A stretch of DNA of 18,538 nucleotides, from NCBI GenBank assembly GCA_028869355.1, contig JAGWSK010000540.1:1-18538 (forward strand). Reading direction: 5' to 3'. Below are positions 6,611 through 14,357 of this stretch, one piece after another; the stretch's first letter is position 1; every line of letters begins with the position of its first letter. The notes under the pieces were generated by a model. That model was given only the letters and a program-made list of their open reading frames with translations. It was not told where the DNA came from and ran no database searches. This DNA is from Alphaproteobacteria bacterium (GTDB lineage: Bacteria > Pseudomonadota > Alphaproteobacteria > Micropepsales > Micropepsaceae). A program made the translations under genes and the position numbers.

Positions 6611-6647
6611 AAAACCGGCGGTGGCAGTTGTTCAGGGCTTCCGCCGG
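6611..6647 (-). terminator. Possible terminator of the slt-moaB run
   Basis: On the minus strand CCGGCGG (6641-6647) and CCGCCGG (6615-6621) can pair around a 19-base loop that includes the moaB stop codon, followed by four T (6611-6614). The long loop and short T run make this a moderate candidate. Confidence 0.4.
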
Positions 6648-7171
6648 CGGTGTTCTTCCAGGCGCGGCATGATCTCCATGAAGTTGCACGGCTTGTGCCG
6701 GTAATCGAGCTGCATCTTCAGAATGCCGTCCCACGCATCCTTCACGGCGCCCGGTGACCCGGGCAGCGCGAACAGATAGGTGCCGTGCGCAACGCCGGCG
6801 CAGGCGCGCGATTGAATGGTCGAAGTTCCGATCTTGTCGAAACTGATGCGGTGAAACACAGCTGAGAAGCCGTCGATTTCCTTTTCGAACACACTGCGGA
6901 ACGCTTCGGGCGTCACGTCGCGCCCGGTCAGTCCAGTGCCGCCGGTGGAAATCACGACATCCACTTCCGGGTCGTCGATCCAGCGCCGCAACAGTTCGAC
7001 AATCGCTTGCCGGTCGTCGCGGACAATGTTCCGCGCGGCGATCACGTGGCCGGCGTCGCGCACGCGAGTTTCGAGCGTATCGCCGGAAACATCATTTTCC
7101 CGCGTTCTCGTATCGGAGACGGTCAGAATGGCGATCCGTGCTGGTATGAATTCCCGCTGTTGATCCGGCAC
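6632..7171 (-). CDS. moaB: MoaB-type molybdopterin-binding protein
   Basis: The product is 179 residues, the usual MoaB/MogA size. These proteins bind molybdopterin and in the MogA-like members adenylylate it during molybdenum cofactor synthesis; E. coli MoaB itself has no proven role. RIAILTVSDTR opens the fold. STGGTGLTGRDVTPEAF (about 76-91) is the molybdopterin-binding loop, and SRACAGVAHGTYLFALPGSP (121-140) completes it. The start is GTG at 7169-7171. Its ribosome site TAAGG overlaps the stop codon of slt nine bases upstream, so translation is probably coupled. No other moa, moe or mob gene is in the window. Whether it is the functional MogA of this organism cannot be told. Confidence 0.93.
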   Translation of the reverse strand: MPDQQREFIPARIAILTVSDTRTRENDVSGDTLETRVRDAGHVIAARNIVRDDRQAIVELLRRWIDDPEVDVVISTGGTGLTGRDVTPEAFRSVFEKEIDGFSAVFHRISFDKIGTSTIQSRACAGVAHGTYLFALPGSPGAVKDAWDGILKMQLDYRHKPCNFMEIMPRLEEHRRRKP

Positions 7172-7180
7172 GGCACGACC

Positions 7181-8881
7181 TTATTGCGCGGCGGTTTTCC
7201 CGGTTGCGCTGTGATAAATCGGCCATGCGCCGGCGGCCGCATCGTCCAACCCCGTGACCGGCTCACCCAGGCGCAAACGGTACATCCAGAGATTCGTCAT
7301 CACCCGTTTGATGTAGTCACGGGTTTCGGCGATTGGAATGGTCTCGATGAACAGCATCGGATCGCTGGTGGCGTCCTGCTGCGACTGCCATTTGGACAGA
7401 TTGCCTTCGCCGGCATTGTACGCTGCGGCGATGCTGAACAGGTTGCCGTCCTGTTTTTCGAGCAGGTCCTGCAGGTAATTCTGCGCCAGCGTCATGCTGT
7501 ACACCGGGTCGTCCAGCCGTTGCTTGTTGCGCCCCGCCAGCGACCGGTCGTGGGTGATCGTCGCAGCTGTTTGCGGCATGATCTGCATCACCCCGCGCGC
7601 TCCCGCTTTCGATTTCGCCGCAGGCTGAAACCTGCTTTCCTGCTTGGCAAAGGCCAGGATCACAGCCGGGTCCACGGTATAACCACCTTCGGGCTGATAT
7701 GGCGGTACCGGGTAAAGGCTGGTCAGGCGGCGCTCCGGAGCCACCATTTCGGCGGCCCGCAATTCCAGCGACGGTTCGCCCAGATTCCGCGCGAGGCCGG
7801 CGAAAGCCGCATCGAGATCGGACGAAATCTCACCAAACGCGCGGGAGAGTTCGGCTGGGAGCACATCCGTGCGGCCGATCTGCCACATCGCCACCGCCCG
7901 GCGCGCCGGCTGGTCCTGCATCAACTGGGCAAAGGAAACCGTATCCAGCGCCGGTTCTGCAAACAGCGCGTTTGCATCCCGGCCAAGCACGCGCAGCGCA
8001 AGCAGCCCGTAAAACGTGTCGGGCTCAGAAGCGGCGCGCTCATATAATGTCAGGACGCGTTCCGGTTGGCCGTTGCGCATATGGCTGCGCGCGGCCCAGA
8101 ACGCCGCTGCCGAATAGGTCCGCGGGACCCGCGAATTGTTCACGATGGTTTCGAAATGGCCTGCGGCGGCGGCAAAATCGCCAAGCTGGTAGAGTGCCAA
8201 ACCCGATACCCAATGGCACTGCAGGGCAGTTTTGCCGTTCCTTGCGATCACGTCGGCACAAACCGACAATGCCTGCCGATCCTTCTGTTCACCAAGATAA
8301 GTGATGGCGACGAAGGCCCCGAGCCGGTCGAAATCTGCTTCGGTCAATTTGGTCCGGACCGACGCGCGCTTCCACAATGCCTCGGCCGCTTCAGGGCGGC
8401 CTGCCCGTGCCAGCGACTTAAGCTGCGCATCAAGGCGCCGGACCGCCTGCCGCTCCGGATTGGCATCCTCAAATGCGTCCGGCTCGTTATCTACCCCCCG
8501 CCAATGCGGCCGGACCGGTAGTGGCACCGAAGTCTTTGCTGGCGCCCGTTTCGCGGCCAGTTTGTAAATCTTTTCGGCGCCGGCCAGGTCACCGTAGTTC
8601 GAAAGCCACTTCTTCAGCTCGGCAAATTTGGCGTGATAGTGAGGGCCAAGGTAGCGCGCTTCGAGAACATATCCGACCAATGAGGTGTCGGAGAGCTCCT
8701 TTACCAGAGCTTCAGATTTTGCGACCTGACCCGACTTCTCCGCGGCAAAAATATCACGGTAGGTCCTCACATCGGCGGGTGACAGCACCGTAAAGCTGGT
8801 GGTCACGTCGGCGGCGTGGGCCTGTGACAGTCCGGTCACGGACAATGCGACGGAAAGCAGGAGGGGCGCGCGTTTGTTCAA
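7181..8881 (-). CDS. slt: Soluble lytic murein transglycosylase (Slt70-like)
   Basis: The product is 566 residues. It cleaves peptidoglycan glycan strands in the periplasm to give 1,6-anhydro-muropeptides. It has a signal peptide (KRAPLLLSVALSVTGLSQAHA), a long alpha-helical superhelical region (about 40-380) as in Slt70, and a C-terminal lysozyme-like domain: FAKQESRFQP with catalytic E415, GARGVMQIMPQTA, and AAYNAGEGN. The start is taken as TTG at 8879-8881: AAGGA (minus strand, 8889-8893) is seven bases upstream and the signal peptide begins two residues later. The ATG at 8986 would add 35 uncharacteristic residues and overlap the upstream glycosylase gene by 55 bases. It lies between the uracil-DNA glycosylase gene (50-base gap) and moaB (nine-base gap). 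Confidence 0.94.
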   Translation of the reverse strand: MNKRAPLLLSVALSVTGLSQAHAADVTTSFTVLSPADVRTYRDIFAAEKSGQVAKSEALVKELSDTSLVGYVLEARYLGPHYHAKFAELKKWLSNYGDLAGAEKIYKLAAKRAPAKTSVPLPVRPHWRGVDNEPDAFEDANPERQAVRRLDAQLKSLARAGRPEAAEALWKRASVRTKLTEADFDRLGAFVAITYLGEQKDRQALSVCADVIARNGKTALQCHWVSGLALYQLGDFAAAAGHFETIVNNSRVPRTYSAAAFWAARSHMRNGQPERVLTLYERAASEPDTFYGLLALRVLGRDANALFAEPALDTVSFAQLMQDQPARRAVAMWQIGRTDVLPAELSRAFGEISSDLDAAFAGLARNLGEPSLELRAAEMVAPERRLTSLYPVPPYQPEGGYTVDPAVILAFAKQESRFQPAAKSKAGARGVMQIMPQTAATITHDRSLAGRNKQRLDDPVYSMTLAQNYLQDLLEKQDGNLFSIAAAYNAGEGNLSKWQSQQDATSDPMLFIETIPIAETRDYIKRVMTNLWMYRLRLGEPVTGLDDAAAGAWPIYHSATGKTAAQ

Positions 8882-8931
8882 CTGGCGGTCCTTCGTTCTG
8901 GCGGGCGCAATGCTGCCCGACAAGCAATGCC

Positions 8932-9741
8932 CTATGCAAGTCCAAGACTTTTGGCGCGTCGTGATATTGCTGTAAGGTCTTGCCACGCCAAGCGTTTTGC
9001 CGATGGCTGCCGCAGCAGGTAGGCCGGGTGCAGCGTCAACATTACGGGAATTTCACGCCCACTCGACGGGCAGCGATAAATCTCCCAACGCCCACGATGG
9101 CGCAAAATTCCTTGCAAACCGGTTAAGTGCCGAACCGGTACAGCACCAAGCAAAACCAATAGCTTGGGATTTGCCAGTTCGATATGGCGGTAAAGAAAGG
9201 GTAAGCAAATGGCAGCTTCCTCGGGTGAAGGCTCGCGATTGCCGGGCGGCCGCCAGTTCACGATGTTGGTGATGTAAACCGTCTGCCGGTCGAGGCCGAT
9301 GGCAGCCAGCATGCGGTCGAGCAATTGGCCGGCGCGACCGACAAAAGGCAAACCCTGCCGGTCTTCATCCGCGCCGGGTGCTTCACCTATGAACATGATC
9401 CCGCCCGAAGGATTACCGTCGGCGAACACCAGATTGGTCGCGTGCCGCTTCAACTCACAACCATCGAAAGTGCTCAAAGCCGCCCGGAGCTGTTCGAGCG
9501 ATTGGCAGGCGGCGGCGATTCCTTCCGAGCTCGCAGTTGTTGGCGTCTCAATTTTTGTTGGCGTTGTGACGTGCGGGCGGACGACCGGGGCTTCGTTGAT
9601 CGCCGGGCTTGTCTTCGGTCCGTGGTTTGGTGTGGCGCGGGCCAGACGATTGACCGGAGCTTCGCCAATCGCTTCATCGGCGCCGCATTCGACCAGCCAC
9701 TGCAAAGCGGCGCGCGCTTTTTCTCGGGTCAGATCACTCAT
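8932..9741 (-). CDS. Uracil-DNA glycosylase, family 4-like, alphaproteobacterial type
   Basis: The product is 269 residues; the enzyme removes uracil from DNA. Motif A is GEAPGADEDRQGLPFVGRAG (from G119), and motif B is LTLHPAYLLRQP with H238. The first 75 residues are a variable Pro/Thr-rich extension after a short helical start. Canonical family 4 enzymes hold a 4Fe-4S cluster with four Cys. Here only C95 (FDGCELKR) and C179 (AAICLPFL) are kept; the second position is K98 and the third is W163 (VNWRPPGNR). I recall the same pattern in other alphaproteobacterial homologues, so this looks like a lineage variant and not damage. ATG 9739-9741 has no clear Shine-Dalgarno; CATAAT just upstream on the minus strand may be a -10. 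It is divergent from ETF-QO. Confidence 0.88.
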   Translation of the reverse strand: MSDLTREKARAALQWLVECGADEAIGEAPVNRLARATPNHGPKTSPAINEAPVVRPHVTTPTKIETPTTASSEGIAAACQSLEQLRAALSTFDGCELKRHATNLVFADGNPSGGIMFIGEAPGADEDRQGLPFVGRAGQLLDRMLAAIGLDRQTVYITNIVNWRPPGNREPSPEEAAICLPFLYRHIELANPKLLVLLGAVPVRHLTGLQGILRHRGRWEIYRCPSSGREIPVMLTLHPAYLLRQPSAKRLAWQDLTAISRRAKSLGLA

Positions 9742-9785
9742 TGGATTATGGTGTAGCCGAATCGCGGAAAAATTCTAAACCCCGG

Positions 9786-11432
9786 ATGAGCACTACCCGC
9801 GAAAGCATGGAATTCGACGTCGTGATCGTCGGCGCAGGGCCGGCAGGTCTCGCGGCGGCGATCCGCCTGAAGCAGTTGTCTCCTGACGTCGGCGTCTGCG
9901 TAATCGAAAAGGGTGCGGAGGTCGGCGCGCACATTCTTTCCGGCGCCGTCATCGATCCTTCCGGCCTTTCCGCCCTGATCCCGGACTGGCGCGACAAGGG
10001 TGCGCCGCTCGAGACGCCGGTCACGGACGACCGGTTCTACTATCTCGGCGCGACCGGCCGGCTGCGTATCCCGAATTTTCTCATGCCGCCGCTGATGAGC
10101 AACGACGGCAATTTTATTGCCAGCCTCGGTTTGCTGTGCCGCTGGTTGGCAAAACAGGCCGAGGATCTCGGCGTGGAAATCTATCCAGGCATCGCCGGCG
10201 CCGATATCGAATGGGGCGCCGGGGGCGCGGTTGCAGGCGTGATTACCGGTGACCTTGGGTTGCGGCGCAATGGCGAGCCCGGACCGAGTTATACGCCCGG
10301 CATGATTTTGCGCGGCAAATACATTCTGATCGCCGAAGGCGCACGCGGTTCGCTGGCGAAAAAGCTAGTCGAGCATTTCGGGCTCGCAAACCAGCGCTCG
10401 CCGCAGACCTATGGCCTGGGACTGAAGGAGCTGTGGGAATTGCCGCCGGAAACACACCGGCCCGGTCTTGTGGTGCACACAATGGGTTGGCCGCTCGACA
10501 GCGACACCGGTGGTGGATCCTTCATCTACCATTACGCTGCGAATCTCGCCGCCGTCGGATTTGTCGTCCATCTCGATTATGACAATCCTTTCCTCTCACC
10601 GTTCGAGGAATTTCAGCGCTTCAAGACTCATCCTTCGGTCAGGCCAATGCTGAATGGCGGACGGCGTATCGCCTATGGCGCGCGCGCGATCACCGAAGGC
10701 GGATTGCAAGCGGTTCCGGGATTGAGCTTCCCGGGGGGCGCGCTCATCGGCTGTGCCGCAGGATTCGTCAATGTGCCGCGGATCAAGGGCAGTCATAATG
10801 CGATCCTCACGGGAATCTACGCGGCCGAAGCCGCGTTCGAAGCGCTTCAGCAGGGCCGCGCAGGCGATCTTCTGGATGGTTACGAAAAGCGCTGGCGCGC
10901 ATCGCCGGTGTATCGCGAGCTGCGATTGGTCAGGAATGTGAAACCGCTGTGGGCGCGATGGGGTACGCTTGCCGGAGTGCCGCTGGGCGCCATCGACATG
11001 TGGTGCAACCAGTTGCTTGGGTTCAGCCCATTCGGAACATTGGCCGGTCAGGGACCGGATTACGCGCATCTGCGCCCGGCCGCCAAAGCGCGACAAATCC
11101 AATATCCAAAGCCCGATGAAGTCATCAGTTTCGACCGGTTGTCATCGGTTTTTCTGTCCGGAACGCGGCACGATGAAGACGAACCGGTTCACCTCAAATT
11201 GAATGATCCGGACCTACCGGTGCGGGAGAATTTGCCCGTCTATGCGGAACCGGCGCAACGCTATTGTCCGGCGGGAGTGTTTGAAGTGGTTTCGGTCAAT
11301 GGCGCACCAAAATTTATTATTAATGCCGCGAATTGCGTGCATTGCAAAACCTGCGACATCAAGGATCCGGCGCAAAATATCATCTGGGTTCCGCCACAGG
11401 GCGGTGATGGCCCGGCATACGGCATGATGTGA
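9786..11432 (+). CDS. Electron transfer flavoprotein-ubiquinone oxidoreductase (ETF-QO)
   Basis: The product is 548 residues, the usual size. It passes electrons from reduced ETF, loaded by acyl-CoA and amino-acid dehydrogenases, to ubiquinone at the inner membrane. The FAD-binding motif is VVIVGAGPAGLAAAIRLK near the N-terminus; GAHILSGAVIDPSGL is characteristic of the family. The C-terminal ferredoxin-like 4Fe-4S set is CPAGVF (C494) plus NCVHCKTCDIKDP (C517, C520, C523), complete. The start at 9786 (MSTTRESMEFDVV) matches the typical N-terminus; an ATG at 9741 would add 15 residues and collide with the glycosylase start. A good ribosome site is lacking at both. It is followed by the TPR lipoprotein gene and ispE on the same strand. 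The ETF subunit genes are not in the window. Confidence 0.96.
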   Translation: MSTTRESMEFDVVIVGAGPAGLAAAIRLKQLSPDVGVCVIEKGAEVGAHILSGAVIDPSGLSALIPDWRDKGAPLETPVTDDRFYYLGATGRLRIPNFLMPPLMSNDGNFIASLGLLCRWLAKQAEDLGVEIYPGIAGADIEWGAGGAVAGVITGDLGLRRNGEPGPSYTPGMILRGKYILIAEGARGSLAKKLVEHFGLANQRSPQTYGLGLKELWELPPETHRPGLVVHTMGWPLDSDTGGGSFIYHYAANLAAVGFVVHLDYDNPFLSPFEEFQRFKTHPSVRPMLNGGRRIAYGARAITEGGLQAVPGLSFPGGALIGCAAGFVNVPRIKGSHNAILTGIYAAEAAFEALQQGRAGDLLDGYEKRWRASPVYRELRLVRNVKPLWARWGTLAGVPLGAIDMWCNQLLGFSPFGTLAGQGPDYAHLRPAAKARQIQYPKPDEVISFDRLSSVFLSGTRHDEDEPVHLKLNDPDLPVRENLPVYAEPAQRYCPAGVFEVVSVNGAPKFIINAANCVHCKTCDIKDPAQNIIWVPPQGGDGPAYGMM

Positions 11433-11485
11433 CGCCGCATTCAAATGCAGCTATGATCGCGTCCGTCGAGAGGAAAGTCAGAACC

Positions 11486-13225
11486 GTGAAAATCAGAACA
11501 ATATTGCTGTTGGCGACGGGTTTGAGCGCATTGTCCCTGGCGGCGTGCAGCAGCACGGCCATGGTGGCCCATCTGGCGACGCGGGCCAGCAATCCGCCGC
11601 CGTCGAACGCGCTGGCCGGCGCCTCCACATCATTGGCTGGCACCTATCTCGCGGGCAATTTCGCTGCGGCACAGGGCGACGTTAAGGCCGCCACGGAATT
11701 CTACTCGGATACGCTGAAAGACGCGCCGGATAACGCCGACCTGCTCGAACGGACCTTCCTGTTTGCAGCCGAAGGCGGCGACATGGATCGCGCGGTGACA
11801 TTGGCCAATCGGGTCATCGCGATCGATCCCGACAATCGGCCGGCACATCTCGTGTTGCAGGTCGGTGCGTTGACCAAAAAAGATTACGCATCTGCCATCA
11901 AGGATGCATCGAGCCCATCCAATGGTCTGTTCGCCACGCTTACCAACAAGATCATGGAAGCCTGGGCACGGGCCGGATCGAAAGACATCGATGGCGCACT
12001 TGCGGCGCTCGATTCATTGTCCAATCAGCGCGGCGTGGACGGGCTGCGCCTGATGCACACAGCGCTGATTCTCGATTATGCGGGCCGGGACAAGGAAGCC
12101 GAGGACGCTTACAACAAGGCGATTGCCGCAATGGGAACAGGACCGCGCGGGACCGAGGCCTATGGCCGGTTCCTGTTGCGGCACGGTCGCGTCAATGATG
12201 CGAAGGCGCTGTTCGAGCGCGCCGATCGGGAAAACCGGGGCAATCCTTTCGCCGAATGGGCAATGAGTGATCTCATCCCGATGAAAAATCCGGCGCCGCT
12301 GATCTCTTCGCCGGCGCAAGGCGTGGCCGAGGGCCTGTTCGGGATCGCCGCATCGCTCAACGATCAGCGCAGCACCGATGTTGCAATCCTGTATCTCAAT
12401 CTCGCGCTCTATCTGCGGCCAGACTTTGATCTTGGCCGGGTGCTGCTCGCCAGCCGGTATGAGGCAATGGAGAAATACGACGTTGCCAATGCCATTTACG
12501 CAGGCATTACGCCGCCTTCGCCCTATTACGCTATGACCCAGGTCCAGGCCGCGATCAATGACGGTCGCGAGGGCAAGCCGCAGGACGGCATTGTCAAACT
12601 GAAAGCTTTGTCCGCCAGCCAGCCGCAGGAGAGCGACGTCTGGACCGCACTGGGCGATCTGTTCCGCAGCTCAGATCAGTATAAGGAAGCCGCTGCCGCC
12701 TATGACAAAGCGATCGCAGGCATACCTCCGGGCGACCGAAGACTGACCGGACTTTATTATGCGCGCGGTGTTTCATTCGAACGCTCCGACCGCTGGCCGG
12801 ACGCCGAACGCGACTTTCAGGCCGCCCTCAAGATCAATCCCGATCGCGCCGACGTGCTGAATTATCTGGGTTATAGCTGGATCGAGAAAGGACAGCATCT
12901 CGATCAGGCGGTGCAAATGCTGGAAAAGGCGCGCGCGCTGCGTCCGATGGACGGTTTCATCGCGGATAGCGTGGGTTGGGCCTATTTCCGGCTTGGCCGC
13001 TTCCAGGACGCGGTTCACACGCTGGAAGAGGCGGTGCAATTGGCGCCCGGCGCATCGGACGTGAACGAGCACCTCGGCGACGCTTATTGGCGTATCGGCA
13101 GGAAGATCGACGCCAGATACCAGTGGCAGCACGCGCTGGCGATGGACCCGGATCCGAAGCAAAAACCGATTCTCGAACGCAAACTGCAATTCGGGCTTGA
13201 CGCGGTTTCCGCTTCGGGGAAGTGA
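11486..13225 (+). CDS. TPR-repeat lipoprotein
   Basis: The product is 579 residues. It starts with a lipoprotein signal, KIRTILLLATGLSALSLAAC, with lipobox LAAC and the modified Cys at position 21. The rest is helical tetratricopeptide repeats; the clearest are near the C-terminus, including VLNYLGYSWIEKGQHLDQAV, DSVGWAYFRLGRFQDAVHTL and EHLGDAYWRIGRKIDARYQW. Such proteins are scaffolds anchored in the envelope; the partner is unknown. This type commonly sits beside ispE in alphaproteobacteria (recalled). The start is taken as GTG at 11486 because the lipoprotein signal begins there and AGGAAA lies about nine bases upstream. The frame is open to an ATG at 11429 overlapping the ETF-QO stop, which would leave 19 odd residues before the signal. 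The stop overlaps the ispE start (GTGA). Confidence 0.9.
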   Translation: MKIRTILLLATGLSALSLAACSSTAMVAHLATRASNPPPSNALAGASTSLAGTYLAGNFAAAQGDVKAATEFYSDTLKDAPDNADLLERTFLFAAEGGDMDRAVTLANRVIAIDPDNRPAHLVLQVGALTKKDYASAIKDASSPSNGLFATLTNKIMEAWARAGSKDIDGALAALDSLSNQRGVDGLRLMHTALILDYAGRDKEAEDAYNKAIAAMGTGPRGTEAYGRFLLRHGRVNDAKALFERADRENRGNPFAEWAMSDLIPMKNPAPLISSPAQGVAEGLFGIAASLNDQRSTDVAILYLNLALYLRPDFDLGRVLLASRYEAMEKYDVANAIYAGITPPSPYYAMTQVQAAINDGREGKPQDGIVKLKALSASQPQESDVWTALGDLFRSSDQYKEAAAAYDKAIAGIPPGDRRLTGLYYARGVSFERSDRWPDAERDFQAALKINPDRADVLNYLGYSWIEKGQHLDQAVQMLEKARALRPMDGFIADSVGWAYFRLGRFQDAVHTLEEAVQLAPGASDVNEHLGDAYWRIGRKIDARYQWQHALAMDPDPKQKPILERKLQFGLDAVSASGK

Positions 13226-14139
13226 GTTCTTCGACCGGCGGCCGTTCCGCCGCCACCATCCGCGTTGCGGCGCCGGCAAAGATCAACCTCTTGCTGCATG
13301 TGGGCGAACGCCGGCCGGATGGTTTTCATGAACTGCAAAGCCTGATCGGTTTTACCGAAGCAGGCGATCAGCTCGAGATTTCATCCTCGGCAGAGCTGTC
13401 ACTGGCTGTGAGGGGCCCGTTTGCAAGCGCGCTGCCGTCGAGTGACGACAATCTGGTGCTGAAAGCCGCCCGCGCATTGCGGCAGCAATCGCGCCGGACC
13501 GACGGCGCGGCGATTGTGCTGACCAAGAATTTGCCGGTGGCGTCGGGAATCGGGGGGGGTTCGGCCGATGCCGGGGCGGCATTGCGTGGTCTCGACAGAT
13601 TGTGGGACCTCAATTTGTCTCAGCAACAGCTGCTCAAATTGGCGGCTGAGCTCGGATCCGATGTTCCGGTTTGTCTGCTCTCACGGCCCTGTTGGGTAGA
13701 AGGGCGAGGCGAAGCCTTAAGCGAGTTGCCGCCATTGCCCCGCATGCCGGTCGTTCTGGTCAATCCGGGCGTGGCTGTCTCAACATCCGCGGTGTTCGGC
13801 CTGTTGAACGCGCGCAGCGGCACCGCGCGGAGCAGGCCCGCAAAGCCGCTGGAAAGCCTGTGGGATGTCATCGGTTATCTCGGCGACGCTGGAAACGATC
13901 TTGAAGCACCGGCATGCGAACTGGCGCCGGCCATTCAGGAGGTGTTGAACGCTTTTGACCGCGAGCCGGGTTGCGCATTGGCGGCGATGTCGGGAAGCGG
14001 CGCCACGTGTTTTGCGCTGTTTCATGATCCTGATTTTGCCGAAGGTGCGGCATCGAGGATCGCGCAGGATCATCGATCCTGGTGGGTCTCACTGACCCGT
14101 TTCGCCGGCCCCGCGATCGGTGACCCGAATGAGGAGTGA
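13222..14139 (+). CDS. ispE: 4-diphosphocytidyl-2-C-methyl-D-erythritol kinase
   Basis: The product is 305 residues. It is a GHMP kinase that phosphorylates CDP-methylerythritol in the MEP isoprenoid pathway. Substrate motif APAKINLLLHVGERRPDGFH (about 17-36) and ATP loop NLPVASGIGGGSADAGAAL (from 103) with D116 are intact; the third motif is AAMSGSGATCFALF. The start is GTG at 13222-13224, overlapping the TPR lipoprotein TGA by four bases (GTGA), with GGGGA just before; translational coupling is likely. The ATP loop is encoded by a run of eight G (13552-13559). The 3' end runs into heptanucleotide repeats, which supply the last two Glu codons and the stop. It supplies precursors for the quinone side chain made by the convergent ispB. 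Confidence 0.96.
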   Translation: MSSSTGGRSAATIRVAAPAKINLLLHVGERRPDGFHELQSLIGFTEAGDQLEISSSAELSLAVRGPFASALPSSDDNLVLKAARALRQQSRRTDGAAIVLTKNLPVASGIGGGSADAGAALRGLDRLWDLNLSQQQLLKLAAELGSDVPVCLLSRPCWVEGRGEALSELPPLPRMPVVLVNPGVAVSTSAVFGLLNARSGTARSRPAKPLESLWDVIGYLGDAGNDLEAPACELAPAIQEVLNAFDREPGCALAAMSGSGATCFALFHDPDFAEGAASRIAQDHRSWWVSLTRFAGPAIGDPNEE

Positions 14140-14165
14140 GGAGTGAGGAACGAGGAACGAGAAGC
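14131..14165 (+). repeat. Heptanucleotide tandem repeat at the ispE 3' end
   Basis: Five 7-base units stand in tandem: GAGGAGT twice, GAGGAAC twice, then GAGAAGC, followed by GAG. The first units contain the ispE stop codon. Copies differ only at a few positions, which suggests recent slippage or expansion. No coding value in any frame. Confidence 0.8.
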
Positions 14166-14196
14166 GAGATGTAGCCGAGCGCCGCCTCAGGCGCGA

Positions 14197-14229
14197 GGGC
14201 AGTCGGAATCGCCGGAGCGATTCCAGCCC
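14197..14229. repeat. Palindromic (REP-like) element
   Basis: GGAATCGC (14205-14212) and GCGATTCC (14217-14224) pair perfectly around CGGA. Outside a small bulge, GGGC (14197-14200) pairs with GCCC (14226-14229). The structure and intergenic place resemble REP-type palindromes, but other genomic copies cannot be checked here. Confidence 0.5.
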
Positions 14230-14257
14230 GAGCGGAGCGCGAGCAAGAAATTGGCCC

Positions 14258-14276
14258 TGTCGCGCAAAGCGCGACA
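14258..14276 (+). terminator. Strong hairpin, possible ispE terminator
   Basis: TGTCGCGC and GCGCGACA form an 8-base GC-rich stem with loop AAA, followed on the plus strand by TCTGCATTTTG. The T run is late and short, so intrinsic termination is uncertain. It lies 119 bases past the ispE stop. Confidence 0.4.
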
Positions 14277-14357
14277 TCTGCATTTTGATTCTGCCTCGAC
14301 CGCGCAACACGCGCCGAGTGCGGGCAATTTCCGCGCGAGGGATGCGGCCAGCGATGT

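Larger units (their letters stand above)
14140..14357. other. Repeat-rich intergenic region between ispE and ispB
   Basis: This is 218 bases between convergent genes. It holds the heptamer repeats and then three inverted repeats: GCGCC/GGCGC (about 14180-14195), the extended palindrome at 14197-14229, and TGTCGCGC-AAA-GCGCGACA (14258-14276). Short frames cross it but none has a ribosome site or protein-like composition. One or more of the hairpins may end transcription of ispE or ispB. Confidence 0.6.

Noticed and set aside
7007..8047. 346-residue plus-strand frame opposite moaB and slt
   Set aside because: Crosses two real genes, Arg/His-rich, no signal or domain.
14131..14276. CRISPR array or small RNA gene
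   Set aside because: Units are 7 bases without spacers; the hairpins are unlike each other and no promoter is seen.
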